Positions 49,202 through 58,600 of a stretch of DNA of 58,600 nt are shown here, in pieces (the stretch's first letter is position 1; the number at the start of each line of letters is the position of its first letter). A program made the position numbers and the translations under genes. The notes below the pieces were generated by a model. The model had not been told where the DNA came from. It did not search any database and saw only the letters and a list, made by a program, of their open reading frames with translations. The stretch covers positions 8,303 to 66,902 of the forward strand of contig JAHBMJ010005748.1 of assembly GCA_018398765.1 (NCBI GenBank), read 5' to 3'. This DNA is from Chromera velia. Taxonomy: Eukaryota; Sar; Chromeraceae.

Positions 49202-50582
49202 TTATTTGTTTGCAGCACGACTGCCAGACTACGGAGATCGACCTGACAGGCCTAAAGGGCGCCTACAACGAAGTCAAACATGTGAGTGAGTGAGTGAGTG
49301 AGTGAGTGAGTGAGTGAGTGAGTGCGTGAGTAAGGATTTTGATCCTTTTTCTCATATACTGAACTTCAATGAGAAGTGGCTCATATGTGAGAACAATCGG
49401 TTGTTCCTTTCTGTCGAGCAAGAATGTGGCTACACATTGCAAGAGGACTGGGCTTTGGTGGCTCATTTGGGAATTGAAACTTGCGAGAAAAGCTCCAGAG
49501 TGATCCGATACTTTTCTGAAAGAGCTTTGTGTGTCTGACATTTGGGCGTTCTGTCTCATTGCAGCTGATGGAAAATCACCTTGCTTTCTGGCTGGCCAGA
49601 AAGGTCGGTCTCTCCCTCTTTCTCTCTCTCTGTGTGTGTGTGTGCGTGTGTGTGCGTGTGTGTGTGTGTATGTGCGTGCGTGCTTTTCAGCCAGTGAAGC
49701 ATTGGACTCCTTTTGACGTCTTTTTTGTTTCTTGACCGTACCAAGCCGTCAAATGGCAAGATTTTCGCATTCATCTCTTGAAGGCCTGTTTACTGGGTTA
49801 CCGGATTGGTTCACGTATTGATTGATTGATTGATTGATTGACTCATTGATTGACTCATTGATTGATTGATTGATGAATGGATGCATGGATGGATGGATGG
49901 ATGGATGGACGATGGATTGCTTCCTTCCTTCCTTCCTTTTGTGCCTGCCTGCCTGTCCAAGCAGGCGTCTGCCCATAAGATGATGGAGCGATTGATGGAT
50001 CAGTTCTTCGTGACAGACTTGGTCAGCCACTCTCTCACTGTTCATCAAGGGATCCACGGGGGTGGTATGTAAATGAGCAACGCGGTAAGGGTCCCCCTCT
50101 CATCTTCCTCCTCCTTCTCCTCCTCTCTTGTTGCCGTGTGACTTCCCTCCACCCCTCTATACCTAGTTTGCGACTTCTTTTTCGTATTTGGAGCTCTCCC
50201 TTTCCCCCTTTGACAGTGTCCTGTGTCGCGCATTCGCTTCAAATTCTCCGACTTCCGCTTTTCCCTTCCTTTTCTTGTCTCCGAATCCTCCCGCCGTCTG
50301 CTTACCTAGTCGAAGTTATTGTCTGCAGGAATACAAAGTGTCAATTCTCGAGGATCCCCTGATTCGGTCTGTCTCTCTGTCTTTCTGTCTGTCTGTCTCT
50401 CTGTCTGTCTGTCTGACTGTCTCTCTGTCTGTCTGTCTGTCTGACTGACTGACTGACTGACTGACTGCGGCCGACTGACTGACTGCCTGTCAGTGGTAGA
50501 GTTGAGAGGAGAGCAAAGAAAAGGGAATAGGAGAGGAATTGAAATAAAGCAAGCAGATCCGTCGACTTCGTACTTAAGGGTT

Positions 50583-50618
<36 letters not shown>

Positions 50619-50725
50619 GAGGCCGTCTCTGTAACAGGAAAACGTTCAGCAGAGCAAGTTGTTTGCTGAGTCGTGTTGGCGAGACAAATCCAGCCAGCAT
50701 GAGGGTAGTCTCTCTTACTCTTCCC

Positions 50726-50777
<52 letters not shown>

Positions 50778-52176
50778 AGAGCACTTTGGTCTGTACGGAG
50801 AAGAAGAGGGGGTTCCCAATCCTTCTGACATCGCCTCGTTGAAGAGAGACGCCGACAGACTCTCAGGCCTCGTCTGCGGAAGCGATGCCACGTCTGTAGG
50901 CCTTTCCCTTTGTTTCTTTCTGTAGATTCTCCACTTAATTCACCACACGGACAATTTCGAGTGCCCTCGCGCTGTGCACTCTTGTTCTTGCTCCCACTGA
51001 AGACTCTCTCAATATGTCAACGCACATTGCATCAGTATCGGCACGCGCTGTCTTTTCATTCAGTATCTTTCCTCTTACCCATTCAATTGCGTGTGTCTTT
51101 CTTTGATGCACAGGGGGTAGACAAAACGTTAATTGAGATTTGTGCAAGGCTGGCTGCCCCTTGGTGTTTCCTCTCCTCAGGTGTGCCCAAAGCGAGGAAC
51201 AGTTCCGTGCGTGGATGGAGGCCCGGAAGACCCTGTTCAGGACCCCTACAGCGGAATTCGATCCAGTCAGCCGGGGCCCTCGGGCTGGCAAAGTGCCCAG
51301 GGAGTTCTCTGACTACACCTTCAGGTCAGCCAAACGGCAGCGAACAGGCAGAGAGGGGGGGGATGCTTTCTGTATTTCTTTCTTGGCTTCTGCCCGGCTT
51401 TCCACATACCTTTTTCTTCGTCTCTCACCTCAACGACCTTATCCGTTTTTCTTTGTCTCTGTACCGACACTGCTGACACCATGAAAGACAATCCAGAGCA
51501 TGGGATGGTTGGATGGATGAGAGGGCGGTTGGGCAGGTGAGTGGATGGGTCGTTTTGCAGACCCATACATGCATGGTGATGTGAATATGTGCTGCCTGCG
51601 TTCAGTTATCCGGAAAAGGTCGGCGGGGGCTCGGTCTCAGGTTTTGTCCAGGAAGAGCCGTCCATTTCTTCTTCTTCCCCTCAAGACAACCAGCAAGGTC
51701 CGGAGGAGGCTGCAGAGAACGGGCTTTCGTCTTCCTCTACCCAGATCAGCTCACAGACAAGTGAAGGCGAGGGAAGAGATAATCAACCAGCGGAGACTCA
51801 GGAGGACAGAGAGAGAACGCGGCAGCAACACCAGGCGTTAGTCCAAACACTCAGCAGTGCTCAACAACAGATGAAGGATTTGAAGATGCATCAGAAGATT
51901 ATCAGCAAGAGAGAAAGAGACAGTACTTCAGCACACTCTCCTCCCCCTGTTTCTGTTTTGCCATCGGAAGAAGAGGCCCAACTCATCCAGTCATTTGCGC
52001 AAAACAGCGGAGCCCCCCTTGCCCCCTCCAGTCCTACGGACAGAGAGGAGGCAGAGGAGCGACTTGAGCCTTCGAACAGTCAAAGCGGGAATGCAGAAGA
52101 ACAGAGAGGAGGCCCGGGACTCTTGGAGTCCATTGTGTCCCCCCACTTGTTTGACTCACTTTCTGAGTCTGCATAA
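43292..52176 (+). CDS. Secreted or endomembrane protein with signal peptide, 17 exons, about 642 aa
   Basis: Exons: 43292-43399, 44858-44947, 45391-45504, 46207-46436, 46678-46756, 47060-47098, 47617-47628, 48167-48268, 48634-48759, 49216-49281, 49565-49603, 49965-50021, 50329-50366, 50778-50891, 51181-51324 and 51606-52176, plus a possible exon in the gap-bearing intron before 46207. The sixteen listed sum to 1,929 bases, with every junction in phase and TGA at the end. The first exon encodes a clear signal peptide (MRTFSSSLFIAASCASLFTS...). The middle is mixed helical, with no motif I recognise (for example EHFGLYGEEEGVPNPSDIAS); the last exon is Ser/Gln/Glu-rich and probably disordered. 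Exon 7 is a 12-base micro-exon (EGAL). Intron 1 contains the long CTGT/CTGC tract. Confidence 0.8.
43826..44330. repeat. Long CTGT/CTGC tetranucleotide tract in intron 1 of the signal-peptide gene
   Basis: About 500 bases of almost pure CTGT and CTGC units with occasional CTAC, CTTT and CTGA, flanked by looser versions from about 43460. A longer-period duplication is visible: the segment with CCTACCTGCCTTTCTGTC occurs near 43960 and again near 44125. Long open frames here on both strands (Cys/Leu/Ser/Val or Gln/Thr/Asp/Arg only) are repeat artefacts. Confidence 0.95.
45679..45931. repeat. Polypyrimidine CTT/CTTCCT tract in an intron
   Basis: About 250 bases of pure pyrimidine on the plus strand, made of CTT and CCTCTT units. 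It sits in the intron before exon 46207 and produces spurious poly-Ser, poly-Leu, Glu/Lys and Arg frames. Such a tract can form triplex structures and could hinder sequencing. Confidence 0.95.
46167..46181. other. Assembly gap, 15 N
   Basis: Fifteen Ns set between C runs, in the same intron as the polypyrimidine tract. True length is unknown; an exon of the signal-peptide gene could be missing here. Confidence 0.99.
47629..47692 (+). repeat. GTCA then GGCA array starting exactly at the donor of the 12-base exon
   Basis: The intron after exon 47617-47628 begins with eight GTCA units in register with the donor GT, then changes to GGCA units. See the finding on donor-anchored arrays. Confidence 0.9.
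48971..49105. repeat. GT-rich dinucleotide repeat in an intron
   Basis: A long GT run broken by AGGT and CTGT steps, in the intron before exon 49216-49281. The His/Thr and Cys/Val frames across it are artefacts. Confidence 0.9.
49282..49326 (+). repeat. GTGA array starting exactly at a splice donor
   Basis: The intron after exon 49216-49281 begins with about ten GTGA units in register with the donor GT. A GATT array and then an ATGG array follow in the next-but-one intron (49821-49910). Confidence 0.9.
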
Positions 52177-54752
52177 GAACAGAACAAGGCACGAATGCAG
52201 GAAGAAACTCAAAAAGAGCGAAAAAGGATGCAGTCGCTTATTCACCTTTCTGCCTCTGCGACCATAAAGAGAGAAAGAAGCAGGGAAACACAGAGACCGG
52301 ACCTGAGAAACTCGGGAGCGGAAGCAAGAAGAAATTTTCAACAAGCCCAAGTGTTTCCACCCGCCACACCAGTGAGAGAGAACGCAGCACCGAGGTCCTT
52401 GAAAGCACGCAGAGACAACAACAAGGGTGAAAAGGGAAGTCTACTTACCTCTCTTTCCATTTTTCTCTCGCTTCAATAGGTTTGTCTTATTTTTCTCCCA
52501 CCTCACCAAATTTCATGGCAAAGACAAACCACGAATGAAAAAACCCTGTGGTCGAACAACACGATGAAGATGATAAGGAATCCACATAAACGGCGAAAGA
52601 GCAAACTGCTTGAACAAGAAAAGAAAGAGGGGGTGAAAAACATAGGAGTTGAGACAAAAAGGATGGAGACGTTTGTCTAAACAGTGGAAGAGCTCATAGA
52701 AACTTAAGAATAAGAACTTGTTAAGAAACGTAAAAGTGGTGAACAATGCATGCTAATCAACAAAGTGACCCGACTTGAAGCTACTTTACTAATATATGTT
52801 GTTACTGAAGGGCTAGACTATACTGTTTATTGTCGACTATAATAATAATAGATTGTCGATCTGACTACAGAATGCATTGATAACTTTCGTAACCTTCCTT
52901 TACTCATGTGTTCGATTAATCATTATTTTCAGGACGCCTAGCACGACGCACTATTGTAATAAATTTAAAACAAAGTTATAATTTACGTCTGCCTTGTTTG
53001 AATCACTTTGATTGTTAGATCTAGATCTGTAATATGACTCTGTATCCTACTCTATATCGCTATCTATATGCTTACTCCAATCCCTCGTTTCAATTAATTC
53101 CTCCCAGAATCCATTAATTCCAATCCATTAATTCTTCTGAGAATTCCTCAATGAATTCTACTCTCTACCTTTCTTTTCTAGTTTTTTTTGCTTCTAGCTC
53201 GGAGAGCCTGTTGCCTCTGCAGGCTTAGTAACCTACCCTGCAGGTATATAAGTAAGAATTTATGGGATTTTTACTATGATTTTGCCAAATTTTATAGGAT
53301 TTCAGCTAGGGATCTAGTGGAGTATATTATGTAGTATTAGATTTATGAGATGCCAAACAACTCGCAGGTCTATAGCTCCGTTCCCGAACACTAAGCGTTG
53401 GCTAAAAAAAAAAAAAAAGATCCTCTCAAACCCTTTGCTTTTTTTTTCTTTCTTTTTTTCTTTTTTAGTCAAACAACTGTTGTTCAAGTGTTGCACAGTT
53501 GTTGTTCATGTGTTGCACAACTGTTGTTAGGTGTTATATGGAGGGTTAAAAAATAAAAAAGAAAAAAAAAAATAATCTTCTCTGATCGCTTATTTTTTTT
53601 CTTTTTTTTTTTCTTTATAAAGCCGACGCCCAGCCCAAACACAATTTAGTCTTGTATGGACGTGTAATGCTGTAATTCTTCTACTTAATATATGGTACTC
53701 ATACTGAGTTATACAACTCAGCCTAGTCTAGTGCTACCTAAAATTTTAAAAAATATAATGATCGATGAAATACATTTTGATATATAACAAGATTTGAGGT
53801 TCGATTAGGTTCGATCTATATGACTCACTTTATATGGCTAGTACGATCACAGTCAAAACCGTTATGTTAAACTTATATTAAAGCAGTACTATAGTAATTG
53901 CCAGTGGGAGATTGTTTAATTCTAATCTAGAGTGATGAAGAAAGAAAAGAATATAAAATCTCTTAGATAAAATGAGTACTAATTATCTTAGTAATTAGAA
54001 TGACCTACTAGAAGTAATAAAAAGGAATGAAAGTGGTAAGAGGAGAGATGATACAACAAATAATTGATACAATGAAAGTATTGGTATAGACAGCAGGTAT
54101 GCAGAGGGACAATAGATACGTCATGCTTGCAGTCGCATACATGAGACTTGGTCAGGGATGAAGAGACGGAAACCAGCATACTGGAACTAGTGTCAGATGA
54201 GATCAGACTGAGCCAACACACTGAAGCCGATTAGCCAAATAACTGAGTATATATTCCAAGTACACACACGTAGCCGAATCATTAAGTATGTCCTCCGAGT
54301 ATACACACGTGCAATAAGTTTAGGATGATCTAGATGAAGCACCTAAACTTATTCAAAGAAGAAAGAGAGAAGTCAACTGAACATAGTTGGACTTATGAAT
54401 AGAAATGAAGAATGTCAATCCGGCAGATACCCACAAGAACACGAAGATCTTCGAAGCATCCGAGAAATCGATCGATCAATCAAGATGAAGTCTAGATGCA
54501 AAGACAAAGAGCAGACTTTCTATCCACTTCAAACCATGCAATCGGATCCACTCGAATTCTTAGAATCGATAGTGTCCAAAGCAAACTATGCTTTAGTTGC
54601 TTGGACAGCGAAGAGATCATATCGAATGGACCGCGGTGATCAATCGACGGGCAGATTGATGGCCCCGGAAAATGACTCATTGCATGCTTCATAAAGCGAA
54701 AATCCGCGTGCACAGGCGGGGTACTGAAATAATGACGCACACAGTTCTCTTA
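52177..54752. other. AT-rich intergenic DNA with small tandem repeats, no gene seen
   Basis: After the stop of the signal-peptide gene, the first 300 bases remain purine-rich and may be 3' UTR. Beyond about 52700 the DNA is AT-rich. It includes a two-copy tandem repeat of about 25 bases at 53475-53528 (TGTTGTTCA.GTGTTGCAC), long T runs (53440-53620), and an imperfect two-copy repeat at 54225-54310 (AGCCGA...ACACACGT). A 99-codon plus-strand ORF at 54395-54694 has no recognisable features and no splice support. Part of this may be long terminal repeat or flank of the retroelement to its right. Confidence 0.6.
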
Positions 54753-57066
54753 CGCTGCACGCTTTACCTCTGAAGCGCTCTGAAGCTTTACGGGGGTTCT
54801 TTTCTTTATAGCAGTAGCGCAGAGGCAAAGAAAAATTAAGGAGTGAGAGAAAGAGGGGGTAGGCGAGAACATTCAGCCAATCTAAAGAGCTCAGAAGCAT
54901 CCGCGGACAAAGAGAGGAGCCGAAAAAGTAATCTAATGTCACGGGCTTTGGTCAGGATGTCGGAGACATTCACGTCCGTAGGGATCTTGAAGACACCCAC
55001 TTTGTGCTGTTCGGTGAGGTCTGTCACCGCTAAGAGGGGAACCATGCAGGCGCGGTCTCCCAGACGACGGACTAGAGGAAGGAGCGCTCTCTCAGCAGAG
55101 GAGGCACCACCAGACTGGAGAAGGTGCAGAACGTTGGCGGCATCGCAACCAATGCCAATCTTCACAGACTTGTAGAAGGGAATCAGACAAGCCGCGAAAT
55201 GAAGAGAGGTATCGACAGCGTCCTCAAGAGCGAGAACTTCTGCATGGGTCATAGATCTCGCCACACGAGACTGTCGGCGACTCTTATAGAGAAGAGGAGA
55301 CCCTTGGAGAAAGAGCAACCAGCCAGTCTGAGGGTGGGGAGAGTCAGGGGTACCAAACGAGGCATCTGCGTGGACAACCGCAATGAGCTCGTCGGGGTTG
55401 AGAGAGGGACGGATAGGGATGCCCAAAGAGGGAGTCGATCGAAGGTACCGGATCGTCTGAAGGAGAAGGCGGAAAGCTCTCTCCGTCGGGGCAGCCATGA
55501 AGCGAGAGAGATAGCTATGAGCCAACGAGATATTAGGGCGGGTACAGTAGGCAACGTATCCCACCTGGCCCAGAAGTTCTCGATAGACTCTCGCACCGGC
55601 TGTATCGAGAGGTGGGGAAATGTCCTCTTCATGAGTCGCGCCAACAGGCAGAGGCTTGTCGGCAGGACAGGACTCACTAGAGGAAAATTCCGGAGGCAGG
55701 GAAAAGGATGAGATATAGTCGTGCTGGTAGATCAGGATGCCGTCAGCAGTCACATTGAACTGAACTCCGACAAAGCAACCAGAAGTGGCGTCAGTGTCGT
55801 CACCACACACAACATGATCTCGGAGGGGACCTGAGAGATCAGCAGCGTCTTCACCGATGTCAATCAAAAGCAGGTTGTCAACGTACGTGCAGAGGATCCC
55901 ACGAATCTCTTCATCAGCGCCTCGAAGAAACCAGACACCAGGAAAGAGTGTAGTAGACCATCCAAGCTCGCGAAGTTTAGAGCTAAGAAAGTCCTCAAAA
56001 ACCTTGTCGGCATCGGGGAGACCGTACACAGCCTTCAAGAGCTTCCAAAGGTGATGGCCACGATTTGGGTGATCAGGAGGAGGCAGCACGTATGCAGGAG
56101 TATGGGAGCTCGGAAGTAGAGCCTGGAGGTACGCCTGGACGACATCCGCCTTCTTGAGAGAGAAGCTGACACTGCACTGCTTGCAAAGATTGAGAGCAAG
56201 CTGGAGAACAAAGCGCATGGCATCGGGAGGACAGAGGTGAGTGGTGACGTCCAAACCGATGTGGTTGACAAGGTCTCCTCAAATGACTGTGCGAGTTTTG
56301 AAGATGCGAGTACCATCATCTCGCAGCTTCTCTGTATGGACTCGCTGCAGGGGAACACGCTGAAAATTGGGAGGTACAGCAGTGAGAGGGACACGCTCAT
56401 ACACCTGTCTGTCTTGCCCATCTTTGTCTTCCTTTGCGTCTGCTTCACGAACACCTTCACGCTCACTAGAATTCAGAGAAGAGAGACGGACAGGCTTGTG
56501 TGTAGTCGCAGTGAAAGCTGAAGTCGAACAGTCGGAAAAAGTCAGAAAGTTGACAGCAGCATGCACAGCAGGATCGGTAGGCTCAGACGTAGGATATTGA
56601 GAGAAGAAACAGCCACGCGAACCATCAGACAGCCGAGCACACAAATTAGAGGGAAGATGAGAGCCACGAGCTCTACGGTTCTTGACCATCTCGAATTGAG
56701 AAGCAACCACATTGCTGTGGCGAAGCTTGACAATCTCACGGTCCGTACAACGTCCTCTCGAGTGGCGCAGCATACCAGGGCCTACGTCTCCCCATTGGGA
56801 CCCGGTCCGGCTGTATGCAACTCTGGCCTTTCCTGCACCTGGAAGGTTTTCTCGGCCACCTCCGATGGCCTACCATGGGTTTGGTTTCGAAGTGTGATGA
56901 CCCACACTCGTCGTCCGCCCACTCCAAGCACAGATAGCGCGAGTCAAGGTTCGCTTTCTTGATAGTTGTGGTCTGTCTTCTCAAACAACAAGGGTCTGGT
57001 TCCAAAGTGCCTGCTAATGCACTGGTCGCTGCACGCTTTACCTCTGAAGCGCTCTGAAGCTTTACG
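54753..57066. mobile_element. Decayed retroelement insertion bounded by 40-base direct repeats
   Basis: A 40-base segment starting CGCTGCACGCTTTACCTCTG at 54753-54792 is repeated exactly at 57027-57066. The pair brackets the Ty1/copia polymerase fragment. The repeats are too long for a target-site duplication and too short for intact LTRs; they may be LTR remnants or the product of an unrelated duplication. No second LTR-like sequence, gag or protease region is visible. Confidence 0.55.
54836..56773 (-). pseudogene. Ty1/copia-type pol fragment (reverse transcriptase and RNase H) with in-frame stop
   Basis: The minus frame is open from 56773 to 54836 except for one TGA at 56281-56279, which falls where copia polymerases have a conserved stretch at the start of the RT palm. 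After it, 472 codons contain KADVVQAYLQ, LKAVYGLPDA, the catalytic box as YVDN (residues 124-127, usually YVDD), YRELLGQVGY...RPN, the RNase H ADASFG (296-301), MTHAEVLALE and KIPTDVNVSDILTK. This order is that of Ty1/copia elements. The 5' part of pol (integrase) is not recognisable upstream, and the altered RT box plus the stop indicate an inactive copy. Confidence 0.85.
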
Positions 57067-57171
57067 CACGTGTCTGTACTTGAAGTACATACACAAAGCA
57101 AAATCACTTTCTCAAAAGATTCTTGAACTTTTTTATCCTTCAGAAAGATAGAAGGGAAATGGGACAGCAAG

Positions 57172-57717
57172 ATGGAAGAAAGAGCCAGAAAGGCAGTCAC
57201 AAAAAGAGAAGGGCTTAACAGAGAAGAAAGAAAAAGGGACAACTCGACGCTTTTCTGTTTTCTGTTGAATGAATGTTATGCCGGAGTGGATGAGTTTTTG
57301 GGATGGGCGTCATTCAGATGGAGGGTGTTTGAGGAGTGTCCAGGACGGTACGGACACATAGAGGGAGACGCTCTGGCGGCCAGACATGCAGGAATCACCG
57401 GAAGGCAGCGGGCGATCGAGAGACTAACAAAAGAATATGAGGAGACAATTGATAACTTAGAGACGACCGAAGGAGCATTAGGGTGGGGAAGGAGGGAGCC
57501 GCAGAAGAAGATTGATAAAGCAAACAAAAAGAGCGAGGAAGCCCAAATCACATGCCGTTTCAGATCGATTTTCAGGCCGGAAAGCCAACGCGGATCCAGA
57601 GCCGTGGCTCGAACAACGAACAATCATGCAGCAGCGGCCAGGGCAACAGACTCTGGCGGGCCCCGAGGGCGGGGTCTGATACCTCAGCTTAGGCTGGGGA
57701 ACGCCCCGCCCTGCTAG
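57172..57717 (+). CDS. Unassigned 181-codon ORF
   Basis: Opens at ATG 57172 and runs to TAG with varied composition that does not look like a repeat artefact (for example FCFLLNECYAGVDEFLGWAS, then HIEGDALAARHAGITGRQRA). A central Glu/Lys-rich part could form a helix. A TTATCCTTCAG acceptor-like site lies about 25 bases upstream, so it may be an internal or last exon. It lies just beyond the direct repeat that bounds the retroelement and could be part of another mobile element. No family is recognised. Confidence 0.33.
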   Translation: MEERARKAVTKREGLNREERKRDNSTLFCFLLNECYAGVDEFLGWASFRWRVFEECPGRYGHIEGDALAARHAGITGRQRAIERLTKEYEETIDNLETTEGALGWGRREPQKKIDKANKKSEEAQITCRFRSIFRPESQRGSRAVARTTNNHAAAARATDSGGPRGRGLIPQLRLGNAPPC

Positions 57718-57763
57718 CTCTGGCGACAGATAGACATAGCGGGAAGGCCCTAGGGCGGAACAT

Positions 57764-57803
<40 letters not shown>

Positions 57804-58600
57804 TATCAAAAGAATCGATGAATAAATGAATGTTCTAGTGAATGTTACTGAATGAATGAGTGAGTGAGTGAGTAAGTGGGTGAATGAATGAATGATTCAG
57901 GATGACTGAGCCCAAAATAGCCCAAAACTGACTCTAGGTCCGAATCTAGGACTGACTCCGACTGAGCCACAGTAAATTAAACTAAGTTTGATCAATTAGT
58001 ACTAGCGGCATAGTCTAGCGCTGAACCTTATAGGTTGAGCCTTTTATAATAAGTTACGCTAGAAGTTATACGTGATTTTGTAAAAAATAAAAAAGAATTA
58101 ATTAAAATGTTCAACTTAAATTCAGAATTCTATAGATTTGGGTATCAAACATAGTATTTTTTAGTATAACTAGTGTATGACTATAGCTTTATATAATGAA
58201 GTCACTGTAGCAGATGTCAAAAAGCCTAGCAAAAGGCTTACTAGTTCAAAATTCTATACTGTTAACTATAAAATTTTTTTAAAAAATTTTGTTATATATT
58301 ATTAAAGTCAGTTCTAGAGTCAGTTAGAGCTATCGAGAGCTATGATGTACGCTATAATTTAGTTTAAGTAGCAGCACCAAACCAATTGAAACCATAAAAT
58401 ATTTCCCGGGCTTTCTTGTATAGGCTGTATTAGGCTAGATATTAGCCTATTATTATTATAGGCTAAATATTCGGCTATGTGCAAGCTTACAGCGCTTCAA
58501 ACGTTTTTTTATAGACGCTCGATCATGAAAAGTGTTCTAGGAAGTGTTTCGGCTGCTGACCGACATTCAATGAATTCTATTCATCTACCACTGCATCAGG
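57718..58600. other. AT-rich terminal stretch, no gene seen
   Basis: Starts with an AATC array (57769-57799) and GTGA/GAAT units, then AT-rich DNA with CTAG-type motifs and a recurring GACTCTAGGTCC/TCTAGGACTGACTC pattern near 57930-57960. All ORFs are short. Confidence 0.65.

Overview
The window is eukaryotic nuclear DNA. Genes are broken into many short exons, introns run from about 100 bases to 1.5 kb, and nearly every intron carries microsatellites. Splice donors follow a GTNNGT pattern (GTCAGT, GTCGGT, GTGAGT, GTACGT) and acceptors are mostly TGCAG. One gene encodes a short single-span protein resembling photosystem II PsbM behind a bipartite leader of the kind used by red-derived complex plastids, with Phe just after the signal-peptide cleavage site. 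With the canonical GT-AG introns this suggests a photosynthetic alveolate of the chromerid type (Chromera-like). That assignment is inference from gene style, not from a species marker.

Layout. From 1 to about 21.2 kb a single minus-strand gene can be followed through 34 exons whose phases all fit, encoding more than 2,000 residues of coiled coil around a large cysteine-rich exon (8840-10551). Its 3' end lies beyond base 1 and its first exon is not certain. From 22.7 to 25.6 kb is an AT-rich, repeat-bearing island. From 25.6 to 28.1 kb is a doubtful small plus-strand gene. A minus-strand gene (28128-31497) encodes a protein with three tandem CCCH zinc fingers, the second completed by a 27-base micro-exon. 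Divergent from it, a 12-exon plus-strand gene (32323-38183) encodes an 831-residue coiled-coil protein with two copies of an IQ-like motif block. An AT-rich island at 38.2-40.6 kb holds two nested inverted-repeat elements. The psbM-like gene (41223-42525, minus) stands head to head with a small membrane-protein ORF (42629-42778, plus). A second long gene (43292-52176, plus, 17 exons, about 642 residues) starts with a signal peptide. The right end (52.2-58.6 kb) is AT-rich intergenic DNA with a decayed Ty1/copia polymerase fragment flanked by 40-base direct repeats, and one unassigned 181-codon ORF.

The genes do not form an operon or pathway. The strongest unexplained signals are structural. 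Many introns begin with tetranucleotide arrays in exact register with the GTNN of the donor site. One intron holds about 12 tandem copies of a unit that includes a copy of its own 3' splice site and first codons. Six consecutive micro-exons of 15-33 bases all keep the reading frame. All gene models were built by eye from splice signals and phase; none is supported by transcript data here.
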